In this document: positions 44,154 through 55,000 of the stretch, one piece after another
How positions within the stretch are numbered: the stretch's first letter is position 1
How the letters are laid out: each line of letters starts with the position of its first letter
From: Ascidia mentula
Lineage: Eukaryota > Chordata > Ascidiacea > Phlebobranchia > Ascidiidae
Assembly (NCBI GenBank): GCA_947561715.1
Contig: OX387205.1
Location: forward strand, 12,777,001 to 12,841,000
Direction: 5' to 3'
Length of the DNA: 64,000 nucleotides
Notes under the pieces: model-generated
The model's input: only the letters and a program-made list of their open reading frames with translations
Database searches by the model: none
What the model was told of the DNA's origin: nothing
Translations under genes and position numbers: made by a program

Positions 44154-45012
44154 ATGTGAAGCAGAATAACAAACAAATACCTCATACTGCAGTTTGCAAA
44201 TTTTACGAATGAAGGTTCGGAATCGAGACACAACATTAATCGGAATTCACTTCAAAGTAACTGTAAATGACTGGAAGTAGTTGGGGCCAAAAATAGCCAA
44301 AGTTGAATGCCTTTGATTTTCTCTCACATTTCTTGTCTTTGTTCTATTTCTGCCAATACGTGAGCGCGTTTCTTATTGAAAACACATTTGTGATTTGTGG
44401 TAAAATTTGTAAAAATCTCAGTGGACTCGACATGTTTTTTTAGAATATCCTAAAACGTTTCAACTGGAAATAGCAAATATAGCATTGTGACTTGAGATTT
44501 TCTTTCGGCCTGGAACCGGACATTTTTGTTTTGCCCCAAATCCGGAAAAACGGAAAGGAGTTAGCCTTGGATGGTATAAAAAAGTTGTAGCTTTCAGTGA
44601 TATTTGTATTGTGACTGCATAATAAACACTTGCTCGACAATTGCAAATTTGTGAAACAAAGGGCCAAGGTCAAAGATTCTTTATTTGGGTCCAATGCTAA
44701 AATAACTCATTCATTTGAAAATGAAACAGCTCAAAAAATTCACAAATTGTCCAAATCTTAGTTATCCTTGAGTTCATCTGGGGTCACATCCATCTTCATG
44801 CTTCCGGCCGGTGAAAAAAACATTCCTGGGACAGTTGGTACCAAATATCCACTTCAAACGCACTATAATGTAAATGATTTAATGTATAATAATGTGAGTG
44901 CAATACTTTTTACCAAATTGCCAGTTAAAATTATCTGGCAAAACAGTAATTGCATCCTTCCAGAATAGAAAGCTCTTTCATCCAAACTAGAACAATATAA
45001 ATGTACTTACTG
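44154..45012. other. Intergenic stretch after the receptor gene
   Basis: Contains an isolated satellite fragment (44,507-44,570) and, at the right, a candidate last exon of an unidentified minus-strand gene. Nothing else seen. Confidence 0.5.
44507..44570 (+). repeat. Isolated fragment of the 187-bp satellite
   Basis: About 64 bases, from cggcctggaaccgg through aatccggaaaaacgg to ttagccttgg, match the middle of the satellite unit at 52-57 kb with a few differences (gccccaaatc, aaggagttag). It lacks the CCGG palindromes and lies 7.4 kb away from the array. Confidence 0.8.
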
Positions 45013-45141
45013 CTGTGAGACTGACCACCACAGTAGATGCTCCAAGGGCAAGCATTGCATTTGCACTCAATTCCAAAGGTTTAACTTTGAGGGGAGGATA
45101 TTCGTTGAATCCTGAAGATCTTCTCAACTGGGTGTGGGAAA
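44760..45141 (-). CDS. Candidate last exons of an unidentified small membrane protein (weak)
   Basis: A minus-strand exon 45141-45013 has good splice sites (TTTCAG before, GTAAGT after) and reads SHTQLRRSSGFNEYPPLKVK and then a hydrophobic stretch (ANAMLALGASTVVVSLTA). A further frame ending near 44,759 reads LVPTVPGMFFSPAGS and MDVTPDELKDN before a stop. The two do not join in frame with the acceptor I can see (TTATAG near 44,865), so the model is incomplete. The composition suggests a small organelle membrane protein, but I do not recognise the family. Confidence 0.3.
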
Positions 45142-45715
45142 CTGAAATAAAAAAACTTGTGTTAGCAGTATTACAATAAAACTCAGCAATACCAAATGGC
45201 TTTGAATGCAACAAAGCCAAATCAAAGCCAAAGTAAACAAAATCAACATTTTCACACAACCTATTGTTGCTGTGTTACTCAAAAGTAGGTGGATTGTCTG
45301 TGCACAATCAAAATCAAACCATTTTTGTTTACATTGGACTAGAACAAAATCAACAAGACCTATCAGTAACAAAATGGCATGGGCACAAATGAAGGCACAG
45401 ATACACGATGAACGAAGTGCTGCAAGACAATTTGTGACCATTCTTTTGCATGTTTACATTTATAAAATACGATGGAAGTACTTGGAACATTACAACAACA
45501 TCAGTCACGAAATAATGGACACTAAGCCCCGTTCATAAAGAAAGATTTGGGAAAAAATTATAATAAAAGCGAGTTTTTTATATCTTTTGTAAGTAAAACA
45601 GGGAAAATATATTTTAAAATATTTCGCATTACTTCTATTGGGCCATAATTACTGTTGGAAAAATAGCCAAATTTGACTTTTCATGAATAAGTTTGACACG
45701 CACGGTAAATAGTCA

Positions 45716-45823
45716 TGACGTCACGTCCAATCAGCGTTCATTCGAAATCTCGTGGAATTCTCGAACAAAGCCATTTGAAGGTTACGTTGGTAGCGAACGG
45801 AGGTGGAAGTTGTGTGGCAAAAG
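45716..45823. promoter_or_regulatory. Likely promoter, possibly bidirectional: CRE, CCAAT and a 5' UTR exon donor
   Basis: A perfect TGACGTCA (45,716-45,723) is followed by CCAAT within a few bases, then by a GC-richer stretch ending in AAAAG|GTAAGC at about 45,823, a strong splice donor on the plus strand. A minus-strand candidate gene lies to the left, so a divergent promoter is possible. Confidence 0.45.
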
Positions 45824-47160
45824 GTAAGCATCCTATTTAATAAACAAACTGGCTAATTAAACAGTATTTTGTTAGCGTGTATGTTTTGCTTAAGCGTGTC
45901 CATAGACTTTGCATTTATCGTTATCTAATTTTTATGGCAAAGTTATTAATGTGTGCAGAATAGCTGAATTAATCCCAATGAAAAGCGTGGTGTTCGTATG
46001 AAACAAATTGCTATTAGACATATTTTTATCAGATCTGTCGGATCGAAGCAGGAGCTTCCACTGCTTTGTGGACAGACCTCCGATAATCCCCACACACAAG
46101 AAATTTTCTGCCAACAATTTGAGGTGATTTTGTTAAAATAGTGAATTATCATATTGAACTATATATTGCTGCCACGCACATTACAATTAAATATAGACTT
46201 CGGAAGAATACAGTACGTTAATTTTATGCCATAAGATCAAGAGTAATTTAAATTTAATTTTAAACATGTTTGTCCATTTTGAGATCCCGTGTTTTACAAA
46301 TAGTTGCAAACAAAGTCTTGGCAAAGCAAGATATATAATACTAAACACTCGGGCACTTGTGGCAGCAGCGCGAAGCCGCTGGAGCGCTTGTGTCGTAACA
46401 AGGAGCGCTTTTGTGGCGTAACAATCAGCGCTTCTGTGGCACGCCTGCAGAACTGATCAGCCACGTGGTTGTGATTCGAGGAATTCGCGCTTTTATAATT
46501 GATCGTGGTTAGATCAGTGCGGTGAAGCAAATTGTGGATTGATTGTTTTTTTTGCTGCAGACCTTCAGTCACACGGGAATGGGAACAGCACTGGAACTTT
46601 ACGCTGAGAAAACGCATTCGGACATTTGACGTTTTGACGTTTTGACATTTATTTCAATGCGCGCTTTGCGCCTCCATGCGGTTGCATGATGAAAGGTTTA
46701 TAGCAGAACAGTCAGCGCAATTTAGATAATTTACAGAAATATTTGAGTCAGTTGTAAGTCTTTAAACGGTGGTCGTTTATGTTGGTTGAATGCATAAAAT
46801 ATGTTTATAAGTCAGTGCACGGGCTTTTAAACATATATTTGCTGCTGATCCCATTCAAGCTGCCACAAGGTTAACTTTATTTGTCAACAGGGCAATTTAA
46901 ACAGACATTACAGCCTAACAATGTCAGGTTAGTTTATAGTTGACACTATACTTAGCAAGTCATTCGCAAGGTAAAACTAATTAGCATGTAGTCATAGAGA
47001 TGATGCAAGGAGTTCATCTGCAACCGCTTTTTTGCGTTCTTTTCTCACTCATTTTTACATATTGTAAACGCGCGCGACGGGAAGGACTTTTGCGCTACGT
47101 GACGTCACAATCAAACGAACGCTGGACTCGATGACGTCACAAACAGTACTGCGCCCCGCC
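45824..47160. other. Stretch without a supported gene
   Basis: Includes three short related motifs of the form gcgcttNtgtNNcgtaac at about 46,385-46,440 and a possible tiny exon (acceptor acattacag, then ATGTCAG|GTTAGT, 46,906-46,927). Two CRE palindromes (47,100-47,107 and 47,132-47,139) lie at its right end. Confidence 0.4.
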
Positions 47161-47211
47161 AGGAAAATTAATCATCCTGAAAAACAAGAAACGTCAATCG
47201 CCGTGACGTCA
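47100..47211. promoter_or_regulatory. Three perfect CRE palindromes (TGACGTCA) within 112 bp
   Basis: TGACGTCA at 47,100-47,107, 47,132-47,139 and 47,204-47,211. The spacing and number suggest a CREB/ATF-bound promoter for a plus-strand transcript whose candidate first exon ends at about 47,288. Confidence 0.45.
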
Positions 47212-47212
47212 T

Positions 47213-47695
47213 CGCCAAGCCATTGTACAAAGTCTCAAAGATAGGAAGCAAGAAAGTGGATGAAATGGACTCCCCAAGTGGTACAAGGTATGTTGGTAAA
47301 TTACAAACAGTTTGATAAAATATAACAAAAAAGGTTGGTTGTTTCTCGGACGAAATTATATAACTTTTAGCAACGTCGTTGGTCCTGTCTGCGCAGTAAA
47401 TCAAATATTTTTTTTAACGCCATCAACACATGTTTTGTTTTGTTGTGGTGTTTTTCGTGACGTCTTGTACACATTTTGGGATTAGTTGTTTTTATTATTT
47501 TTATCCAGATTCACCCCGTTGGGGGCAATGGAAATCATCCCAACCAACCAACACCATCCTTCAACCATCCATCCATCCATCCATCCATCCTTCACCAACC
47601 AACCATCCACAACTTCAATTATTCTCCAGTCTGTTACTAGGAGTCGGTCGTGTGATTCACCCGGGGTGGCAAAATCTAGGCTTAACTTAGGCTAA
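47213..47695 (+). CDS. Candidate two-exon gene downstream of the CRE cluster (weak)
   Basis: An open stretch to about 47,288 ends in ACAAG|GTATGT and reads GSKKVDEMDSPSGTR. It joins in frame (phase 2) to an exon starting at about 47,511 (acceptor tatccag) reading FTPLGAMEIIPTNQ, then a His/Pro/Ser-rich stretch over an (atcc)n microsatellite, and stops at 47,695. The splice signals are good, but no family is recognised and part of the frame is simple repeat. Confidence 0.25.
47564..47590. repeat. (atcc)n microsatellite
   Basis: About six head-to-tail atcc units. Confidence 0.85.
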
Positions 47696-49985
47696 CTTGC
47701 ATAGGGTGAGTGACCTGCTCTCCCCCAATTCCCCTGGGTCTCAAAAACTTTTCTCTCCCCCCACGGCCTTCACACAATAATTGGTGGGCGGAGCGGGTCC
47801 AAGTCGCTAGGAGTGCCACCATTCAGTTATTGCCCTAGGTTTACAACTACGATGGCACTCTTTTAATTAAGGGTAGCGTAGATAAAGTAGGTTATATTTT
47901 TGGGTTCGCGCGCCACTAGGGACCTTAGTTTATTTCGTTCTCTGTAGCTAAGGGTGGCGCGTTGTCAAATGGCCTTAGTTTTAAATGTAGGTGGCGCTTA
48001 GAACCACTTGGCACGGCTTTCCACCGCATTGTACTGGCCGCGGTGCAGGCTGACCCAGTAGGGACACCCGCTACTCCGACTGCATGAAATGCCATTAACG
48101 TTATTGCAACGGCGTCCAGTTTTGGCACGTAGTGTAGAAGGGGCCGGCATAGCATTGCTCCCGAACGGTTGGCGAGCCACCATTTTAGGACGCAATTTCC
48201 ATTCGATAAAGTTGTTATTCCACCACCACAGCGTTGTCAATCCTTTCGTTGGGAGGGGGGTCTCGATGGGCAAGGGTCAGTGACTTGGGGATGATTTTCA
48301 GTTATACGCTTTAAAGTTGCTGGCCCTTTTATAAACCTCTCTATTTGCGCCTATGTTAAACGTAAAATTAGGGAGCGGTGTTTGAGCGTTCGGGTTTTGG
48401 CCAGATCGTTTACTGGAGGCGTGTACATGTGGGAAGCGTCTTTGTGTAAAAGGGTTTAAGGGTGCAAAGTAATTTTTTTGAATTTTTTAATTTACAACTT
48501 TTGAACGAGTTTTAATGTGTGTACATGTCCTTCTTGATCTGGTCATGCCCTTATTTGTATTTTTGCCCCACACTATTTTTTAGCTTAACTTATCTTAGTT
48601 CTAATCAATCTTCAATTTTCGGTTTTGTCGCTTTGGGGGAATCACCACTGAACAACTGGGCGGGCGGCGTTCTGTAAGAACTTCGTTTCTCCCAAGTATT
48701 CTGTGGTTAAAAACACACCGACTCACTTTTTACTTTGTTGCTAGGCCTAAGCGGTGCATATATTCAGATCAGTCAGTTCGAGGCAAGATTCTATTATTAT
48801 TGTTTACTTCGCTCCCGCGCAGGGACGTCGGCGGTTCCACTAATATTTATGTTACAGAAGCCGTTTTCGACCATCTATCAGAAGAATGGACTTTCTTCAA
48901 GCTTCGTATAAAATTACGCAGAATTAATAATGCCTTTTTTGTGGGTTATCAAAACTTAATAACTGTTAACGGACATTTTGAGAAAATTTGGGTCCAAATA
49001 ATCTTTGATGCAATTACTTCTCAAAACAAACCTAATGAACCCAACCACAGTAAACTAAGTGCTTGTGATCGTGTTCACGTTTCTTTGTCGTTTTCCTCTT
49101 CAAGCAAATTACTGATATATCAGTTCTATCCTTTTCACTTCCATGAATATTCAGACCAGTTCTCGGGGGGTGTTGTGCCTTACTAGATCAGCCGACCAGA
49201 GTGATTATTTTATTGTGTTCTTTGTGTTCTGAAACTGTACGCGTTTCTTAATGTTGTGGACCGCCGTCGTCAGTTTTACGAGATTTTCAAAACCATATTC
49301 CACAGTTGGTAGAGACAGAATGGCAGATTTCCAGGCAGTTGTTGGTTTAAAATGTTGGCTACGTGTTCATGTATTTTATGTAAAGAATTTGTTGCATGTT
49401 TCATCAATTTATTTTAAAATTTTTAACTTGTTTTGTTTTGCAGACCCCCTATCGTGGGATTTGAATACCCACCAACAAATGACGCCCAATTCGGGCCAGT
49501 CTGTTTTCCTCGTTTCGGTTGTGGTTCTGCGCCGAACGAGGGTCTCTCTACTGACTTAGATGAGACCCACCGCGCGGGTTGGTACCTTGACGTGGTGCGG
49601 TGGCTTTTATACCAAGTCCAACTCCGCAGAACCAAATAATAAACCAATCCAATAATCTTTAATATGAACAGAATAGCCAATACAGTGCTATCCAATAATG
49701 GGAAGTAGTCCCTCATGGGCTTTAATTATTTGAAATATTTTAGACGTCAACAGCAGGGACTGCAAATGCTATCGCAAGATGGGGCTAATGATACGAGTAG
49801 TTTGCGAATAAGTCCAGCTGTCAAGCTGTCGGAAATTAAAACAGAAACGCATTTAGAGGGCTTGCGCTGGAGGACGGTTTTGAGATTTAAATCTATGGTA
49901 AAAGTAGGAATTTTTTTTACAAAAACGAAAGGTATTCAGATATTTGGTTTGATTTCTTAAGCGCTTAACAAGCAGTGCAGTAGAT
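47696..49985. other. Stretch without a supported gene
   Basis: Relatively GC-rich at 47,700-48,300. Open frames of 128 codons (48,800-49,186) and about 68 codons (49,433-49,639, followed by AATAAA near 49,638) lack recognisable domains or clear splice partners. It may be old repeat DNA, but I find no terminal repeats. Confidence 0.4.
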
Positions 49986-50243
49986 GAGGGGGTTTCTCCA
50001 ACCTTATGGGCTCACGGCACACGGTTTGGATCTTTGAATTTATTTGCGGCACACCAAACTATTAAGGAAAAAACAGGTGGTCCTGCATGGTTAGGTGAAC
50101 GAAATTTCTTTGATTCCTGGCTGCTTTTACTTCCGAACGTTGTTTATTTTCAATTAGTGTCAATAAGGGAACCGACAATTGCAGTGGAAGTCTATGAGAT
50201 TTTAAATCAAGTTCTTGCGGCACACACAGTCTGAGAAATCCTG
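49986..50243. mobile_element. Short non-autonomous hAT-like element (MITE), 258 bp
   Basis: The ends form an imperfect inverted repeat (gagggggtttctccaacc at left; caggatttctcagac when the right end is reversed), with the gcggcacac motif seen near hAT ends. It is flanked by a perfect 8-bp direct repeat, cagtagat (49,978-49,985 and 50,244-50,251), the target duplication size of hAT transposons. No transposase is encoded. Confidence 0.65.
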
Positions 50244-50696
50244 CAGTAGATGTCGTTTCGCTTAGTGATCCCAGTCTTCCAAATTCTATGTACAATTTAT
50301 AGTTTCCGAGTGGAGTTTGACGGGACAAGAGGCACACACGATAACGTTTATTTACCTGGTGTTTGACGTAACAAATATGTAGAAGATAATAGAGCACTTG
50401 CAAACGATGAAATGACACAGCAAGCGGAACGTGTGAACAGAATTTGAAAACACTAAACGGCGTTGTCGCTAGCATTAACACGGTATTCGCTAGTGACGTA
50501 ATATTATGGCTATCGTGCACACATTTGTGGTGGTAATTACCAAATACTTGCAGTTATGTTAAAACTATGCAGAACACAGTTCCAGGATGAAATCTTTGCT
50601 CCTTGACCGGGACGGCATAAATTTTTGTGACTAAGATCTATCCCTAACTTTGTTTCCAAATGAAAAGGTGTTGAAATTCCCCTAAATGGTCTAAAT

Positions 50697-51092
50697 CAGG
50701 GTTTTCCAAACCTTTTTGACCGCGGACCCCATTTTGTGAACCTGTTTTTTCTCGGACCCCCTGTCTTACGTCACATCATTTTGCAACGTAATCAGCGTTG
50801 AAAATGCCACAAACTATATCAACAATATCGATAAGGGTGAATTCTTTCGACGCGTAGTAAAAGAAACGAAAGAAAGAATTGTAAACAACTTTTAAAATCG
50901 TAAGATGCAACGATAGTGCAAGAACGATTCAAAAATATGTACAATGAACGTATTGATAAGCTTACGAAACCAATCCAGTTATGAATTACTGCTGTGATTA
51001 CTGCTTACGCACTGCATAAAACGTAATGTTTATTTTTGGTATCATTACGGACCCCCTTGCAGTCGTTGAGGACCCCAGTTTGGGAACCCCTG
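50697..51092. mobile_element. Non-autonomous hAT-like element (MITE), 396 bp
   Basis: Left end cagggttttccaaacc and reversed right end caggggttcccaaactgg form a terminal inverted repeat; ggacccc motifs follow at both ends. Perfect 8-bp target duplication gtctaaat at 50,689-50,696 and 51,093-51,100. There is no coding capacity, so movement would have needed a transposase from elsewhere. Confidence 0.85.
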
Positions 51093-51100
51093 GTCTAAAT

Positions 51101-52003
51101 GTCCTGGGCTTCACTTACATTTTCCCTACTCAACATATTTGTTCGGTCGGTAACACGGACTAAGCTTCCGGGGCATTTTCTTCATCAGACACAGTAAGAT
51201 TACGTGCTTTTTTGTGGTTTAAATTGTTAACATTGGCGGGAGTAGGTACTGTTGATCAGATTTTGGGCGCGCATGTTTTATTTCTCAGATACATATGACG
51301 TGTGCAGATGATTTGTGTTGGGTTGGGCAGACGATATTAATAGGAGCCACATGTGGATCTTTAACCTTTTCTTATGGTTCCATAGAGATGACCAGCACAT
51401 TTAGAAAAAACTTGTAATTGAAATAAGAAACAATTCAAAGATATATTGCTCTTGGCTGTTCCTGCAGGTTTTTGCAAACCGAAAACGTACAGTGACCATT
51501 AATTACGCAACAATGCGCCATTATTTCGGAACATTGGTTCTTCGTTAAATAATAACAGCAAATAAGAATATTTTGTAAGAACATGTAGTGACGTTCATTA
51601 TGTTTCGTGTGCGTGAAAAGGTGAAAATAATCCCTACCAACTATTGTTTTTTTTGCGGCTCCCAACATTTTTTGCTTGGAGTAGCGTGACTGGCTCTTCG
51701 TATGCCAAAGGTTGCTGACCTTGCAGTAATTTTTAATATAGGCTGACAAACTATCAACCAACGAAAACCAGTAAGGAAAAGGGCCAACGGAAAAACGACA
51801 TAAAAATACAGTTAGCCTGGTGATACCGTAGAGACTGTACACTGTATTTCTTGTTAAGATTGGTTCCGCTTGAATGCACCTGGCAACTTCGCGGCAGTTT
51901 CAAGGAAATGCGTAGGAGGAAGTGTTGAAGAGGCTATTTTTCGTATTCGTGTGGTTTGTGGTCTTTTTAATTTTGTTTTGGACGTTCGTACAACTACTAG
52001 AAT
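51101..52003. other. Stretch between the MITE and the satellite
   Basis: No gene supported. A 135-codon minus frame at 51,435-51,842 has no recognisable domain. Confidence 0.4.
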
Positions 52004-55000
52004 AATTCCGGTTTAAACCGGTTTGGAGGTTCGAGAGGCTGCTGAAACCGGCCCCAACCGGTTTGAAACCGGAATATTCCGGTCAATTCGACCTGGAACC
52101 GGTCATTTTTGTTTTGGCAAAAATCCGGAAAAACGGAAAGGGGATGGTGTTTTTTCGAATATCGACGGAAAATTTCACGTCTCCAATTCCGGTTTAAACC
52201 GGTTTGGAGGTTCGAGAGGCTGCTGAAACCGGCCCAAACCGGTTTGAAACCGGAATATTCCGGTCAATTCGACCTGGAACCTGTCATTTTTGTTTTGGCC
52301 CAAATCCGGAAAAACGGAAAAGAGTTAGCCTTGGTGTTTTTTCGAAAATCGACAGAAAATTTCACGTCTCCAATTCCGGTTTAAACCGGTTTGGAGGTTC
52401 GAGAGGCTGCTGAAACCGGCCCCAACCGGTTTGAAACCGGAATATTCCGGTCAATTCGACCTGGAACCGGTCATTTTTGTTTTGGCAAAAATCCGGAAAA
52501 ACGGAAAGGGGTTAGCCTTGGTGTTTTTTCGAAAATCGACAGAAAATTTCACGTCTCCAATTCCGGTTTAAACCGGTTTGGAGGTTCGAGAGGCTGCTGA
52601 AACCGGCCCCAACCGGTTTGAAACCGGAATATTCCGGTCAATTCGACCTGGAACCGGTCATTTTTTTTTGGCAAAAATCCGGAAAAACGGAAAGGGGTTA
52701 GCCTTGGTGTTTTTTCGAAAATCGACAGAAAATTTCACGTCTCCAATTTCGGTTTAAACCGGTTTGGAGGTTCGAGAGGCTGCTGAAATCGGCCCAAACC
52801 GGTTTGAAACCGGAATATTCCGGTCAATTCGACCTGGAACCGGTCATTTTTGTTTTGGCAAAAATCCGGAAAAACGGAAAGGGGTTAGCCTTGGTGTTTT
52901 TTCGAAAATCGACAGAAAATTTCACGTCTCCAATTCCGGTTTAAACCGGTTTGGAGGTTCGAGAGGCTGCTGAAACCGGCCCCAACCGGTTTGAAACCGG
53001 AATATTCCGGTCAATTCGACCTGGAACCGGTCATTTTTGTTTTGGCCCAAATCCGGAAAAACGGAAAGGGGTTAGCCTTGGTGTTTTTTCGAAAATCGAC
53101 AGAAAATTTCACGTCTCCAATTCCGGTTTAAACCGGTTTGGAGGTTCGAGAGGCTGCTGAAACCGGCCCCAACCGGTTTGAAACCGGAATATTCCGGTCA
53201 ATTCGACCTGGAACCGGTCATTTTTGTTTTGTCCAAAATCCGGAAAAACGGAAAGGGGTTAGCCTTGGTGTTTTTTCGAAAATCGACAGAAAATTTCACG
53301 TCTCCAATTCCGGTTTAAACCGGTTTGGAGGTTCGAGAGGCTGCTGAAACCGGCCCCAACCGGTTTGAAACCGGAATATTCCGGTCAATTCGACCTGGAA
53401 CCGGTCATTTTTGTTTTGGCAAAAATCCGGAAAAACGGAAAGGGGTTAGCCTTGGTGTTTTTTCGAAAATCGACAGAAAATTTCACGTCTCCAATTCCGG
53501 TTTAAACCGGTTTGGAGGTTCGAGAGGCTGCTGAAACCGGCCCCAACCGGTTTGAAACCGGAATATTCCGGTCAATTCGACCTGGAACCGGTCATTTTTG
53601 TTTTGTCCAAAATCCGGAAAAACGGAAAGGGGTTAGCCTTGGTGTTTTTTCGAAAATCGACAGAAAATTTCACGTCTCCAATTCCGGTTTAAACCGGTTT
53701 GGAGGTTCGAGAGGCTGCTTAAACCGGCCCCAACCGGTTTGAAACCGGAATATTCCGGTCAATTCGACCTGGAACCGGTCATTTTTGTTTTGGCCCAAAT
53801 CCGGTTAGCCTTGGTGTTTTTTCGAAAATCGACAGAAAATTTCACGTCTCCAATTCCGGTTTAAACCGGTTTGGAGGTTCGAGAGGCTGCTGAAACCGGC
53901 CCCAACCGGTTTGAAACCGGAATATTCCGGTCAATTCGACCTGGAACCGGTCATTTTTGTTTTGGCCCAAATCCGGAAAAACGGAAAGGGGTTAGCCTTG
54001 GTGTTTTTTCGAAAATCGACAGAAAATTTCACGTCTCCAATTCCGGTTTAAACCGGTTTGGAGGTTCGAGAGGCTGCTGAAACCGGCCCCAACCGGTTTG
54101 AAACCGGAATATTCCGGTCAATTCGACCTGGAACCGGTCATTTTTGTTTTGGCCCAAATCCGGAAAAACGGAAAGGGGTTAGCCTTGGTGTTTTTTCGAA
54201 AATCGACAGAAAATTTCACGTCTCCAATTCCGGTTTAAACCGGTTTGGAGGTTCGAGAGGCTGCTGAAACCGGCCCAAACCGGTTTGAAACCGGAATATT
54301 CCGGTCAATTCGACCTGGAACCGGTCATTTTTGTTTTGGCAAGAATCCGGAAAAACGGAAAGGGGTTAGCCTTGGTGTTTTTTCGAAAATCGACAGAAAA
54401 TTTCACGTCTCCAATTCCGGTTTAAACCGGTTTGGAGGTTCGAGAGGCTGCTGAAACCGGCCCCAACCGGTTTGAAACCGGAATATTCCGGTCAATTCGA
54501 CCTGGAACCGGTCATTTTTGTTTTGGCAAAAATCCGGAAAAACGGAAAGGGGTTAGCCTTGGTGTTTTTTCGAAAATCGACAGAAAATTTCACGTCTCCA
54601 ATTCCGGTTTAAACCGGTTTGGAGGTTCGAGAGGCTGCTGAAACCGGCCCCAACCGGTTTGAAACCGGAATATTCCGGTCAATTCGACCTGGAACCGGTC
54701 ATTTTTGTTTTGGCCCAAATCCGGAAAAACGGAAAGGGGTTAGCCTTGGTGTTTTTTCGAAAATCGACAGAAAATTTCACGTCTCCAATTCCGGTTTAAA
54801 CCGGTTTGGAGGTTCGAGAGGCTGCTGAAACCGGCCCCAACCGGTTTGAAACCGGAATATTCCGGTCAATTCGACCTGGAACCGGTCATTTTTGTTTTGG
54901 CAAAAATCCGGAAAAACGGAAAGGCCTTGGTGTTTTTTCGAAAATCGACAGAAAATTTCACGTCTCCAATTCCGGTTTAAACCGGTTTGGAGGTTCGAGA

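Noticed and set aside
48800-49186. 128-codon plus frame
   Set aside because: No recognisable motif, signal peptide or splice partner. Possibly old repeat DNA; too weak to call.
50062-50520. 152-codon minus frame
   Set aside because: Runs across the hAT-like MITE and its target duplication; no domain recognised.
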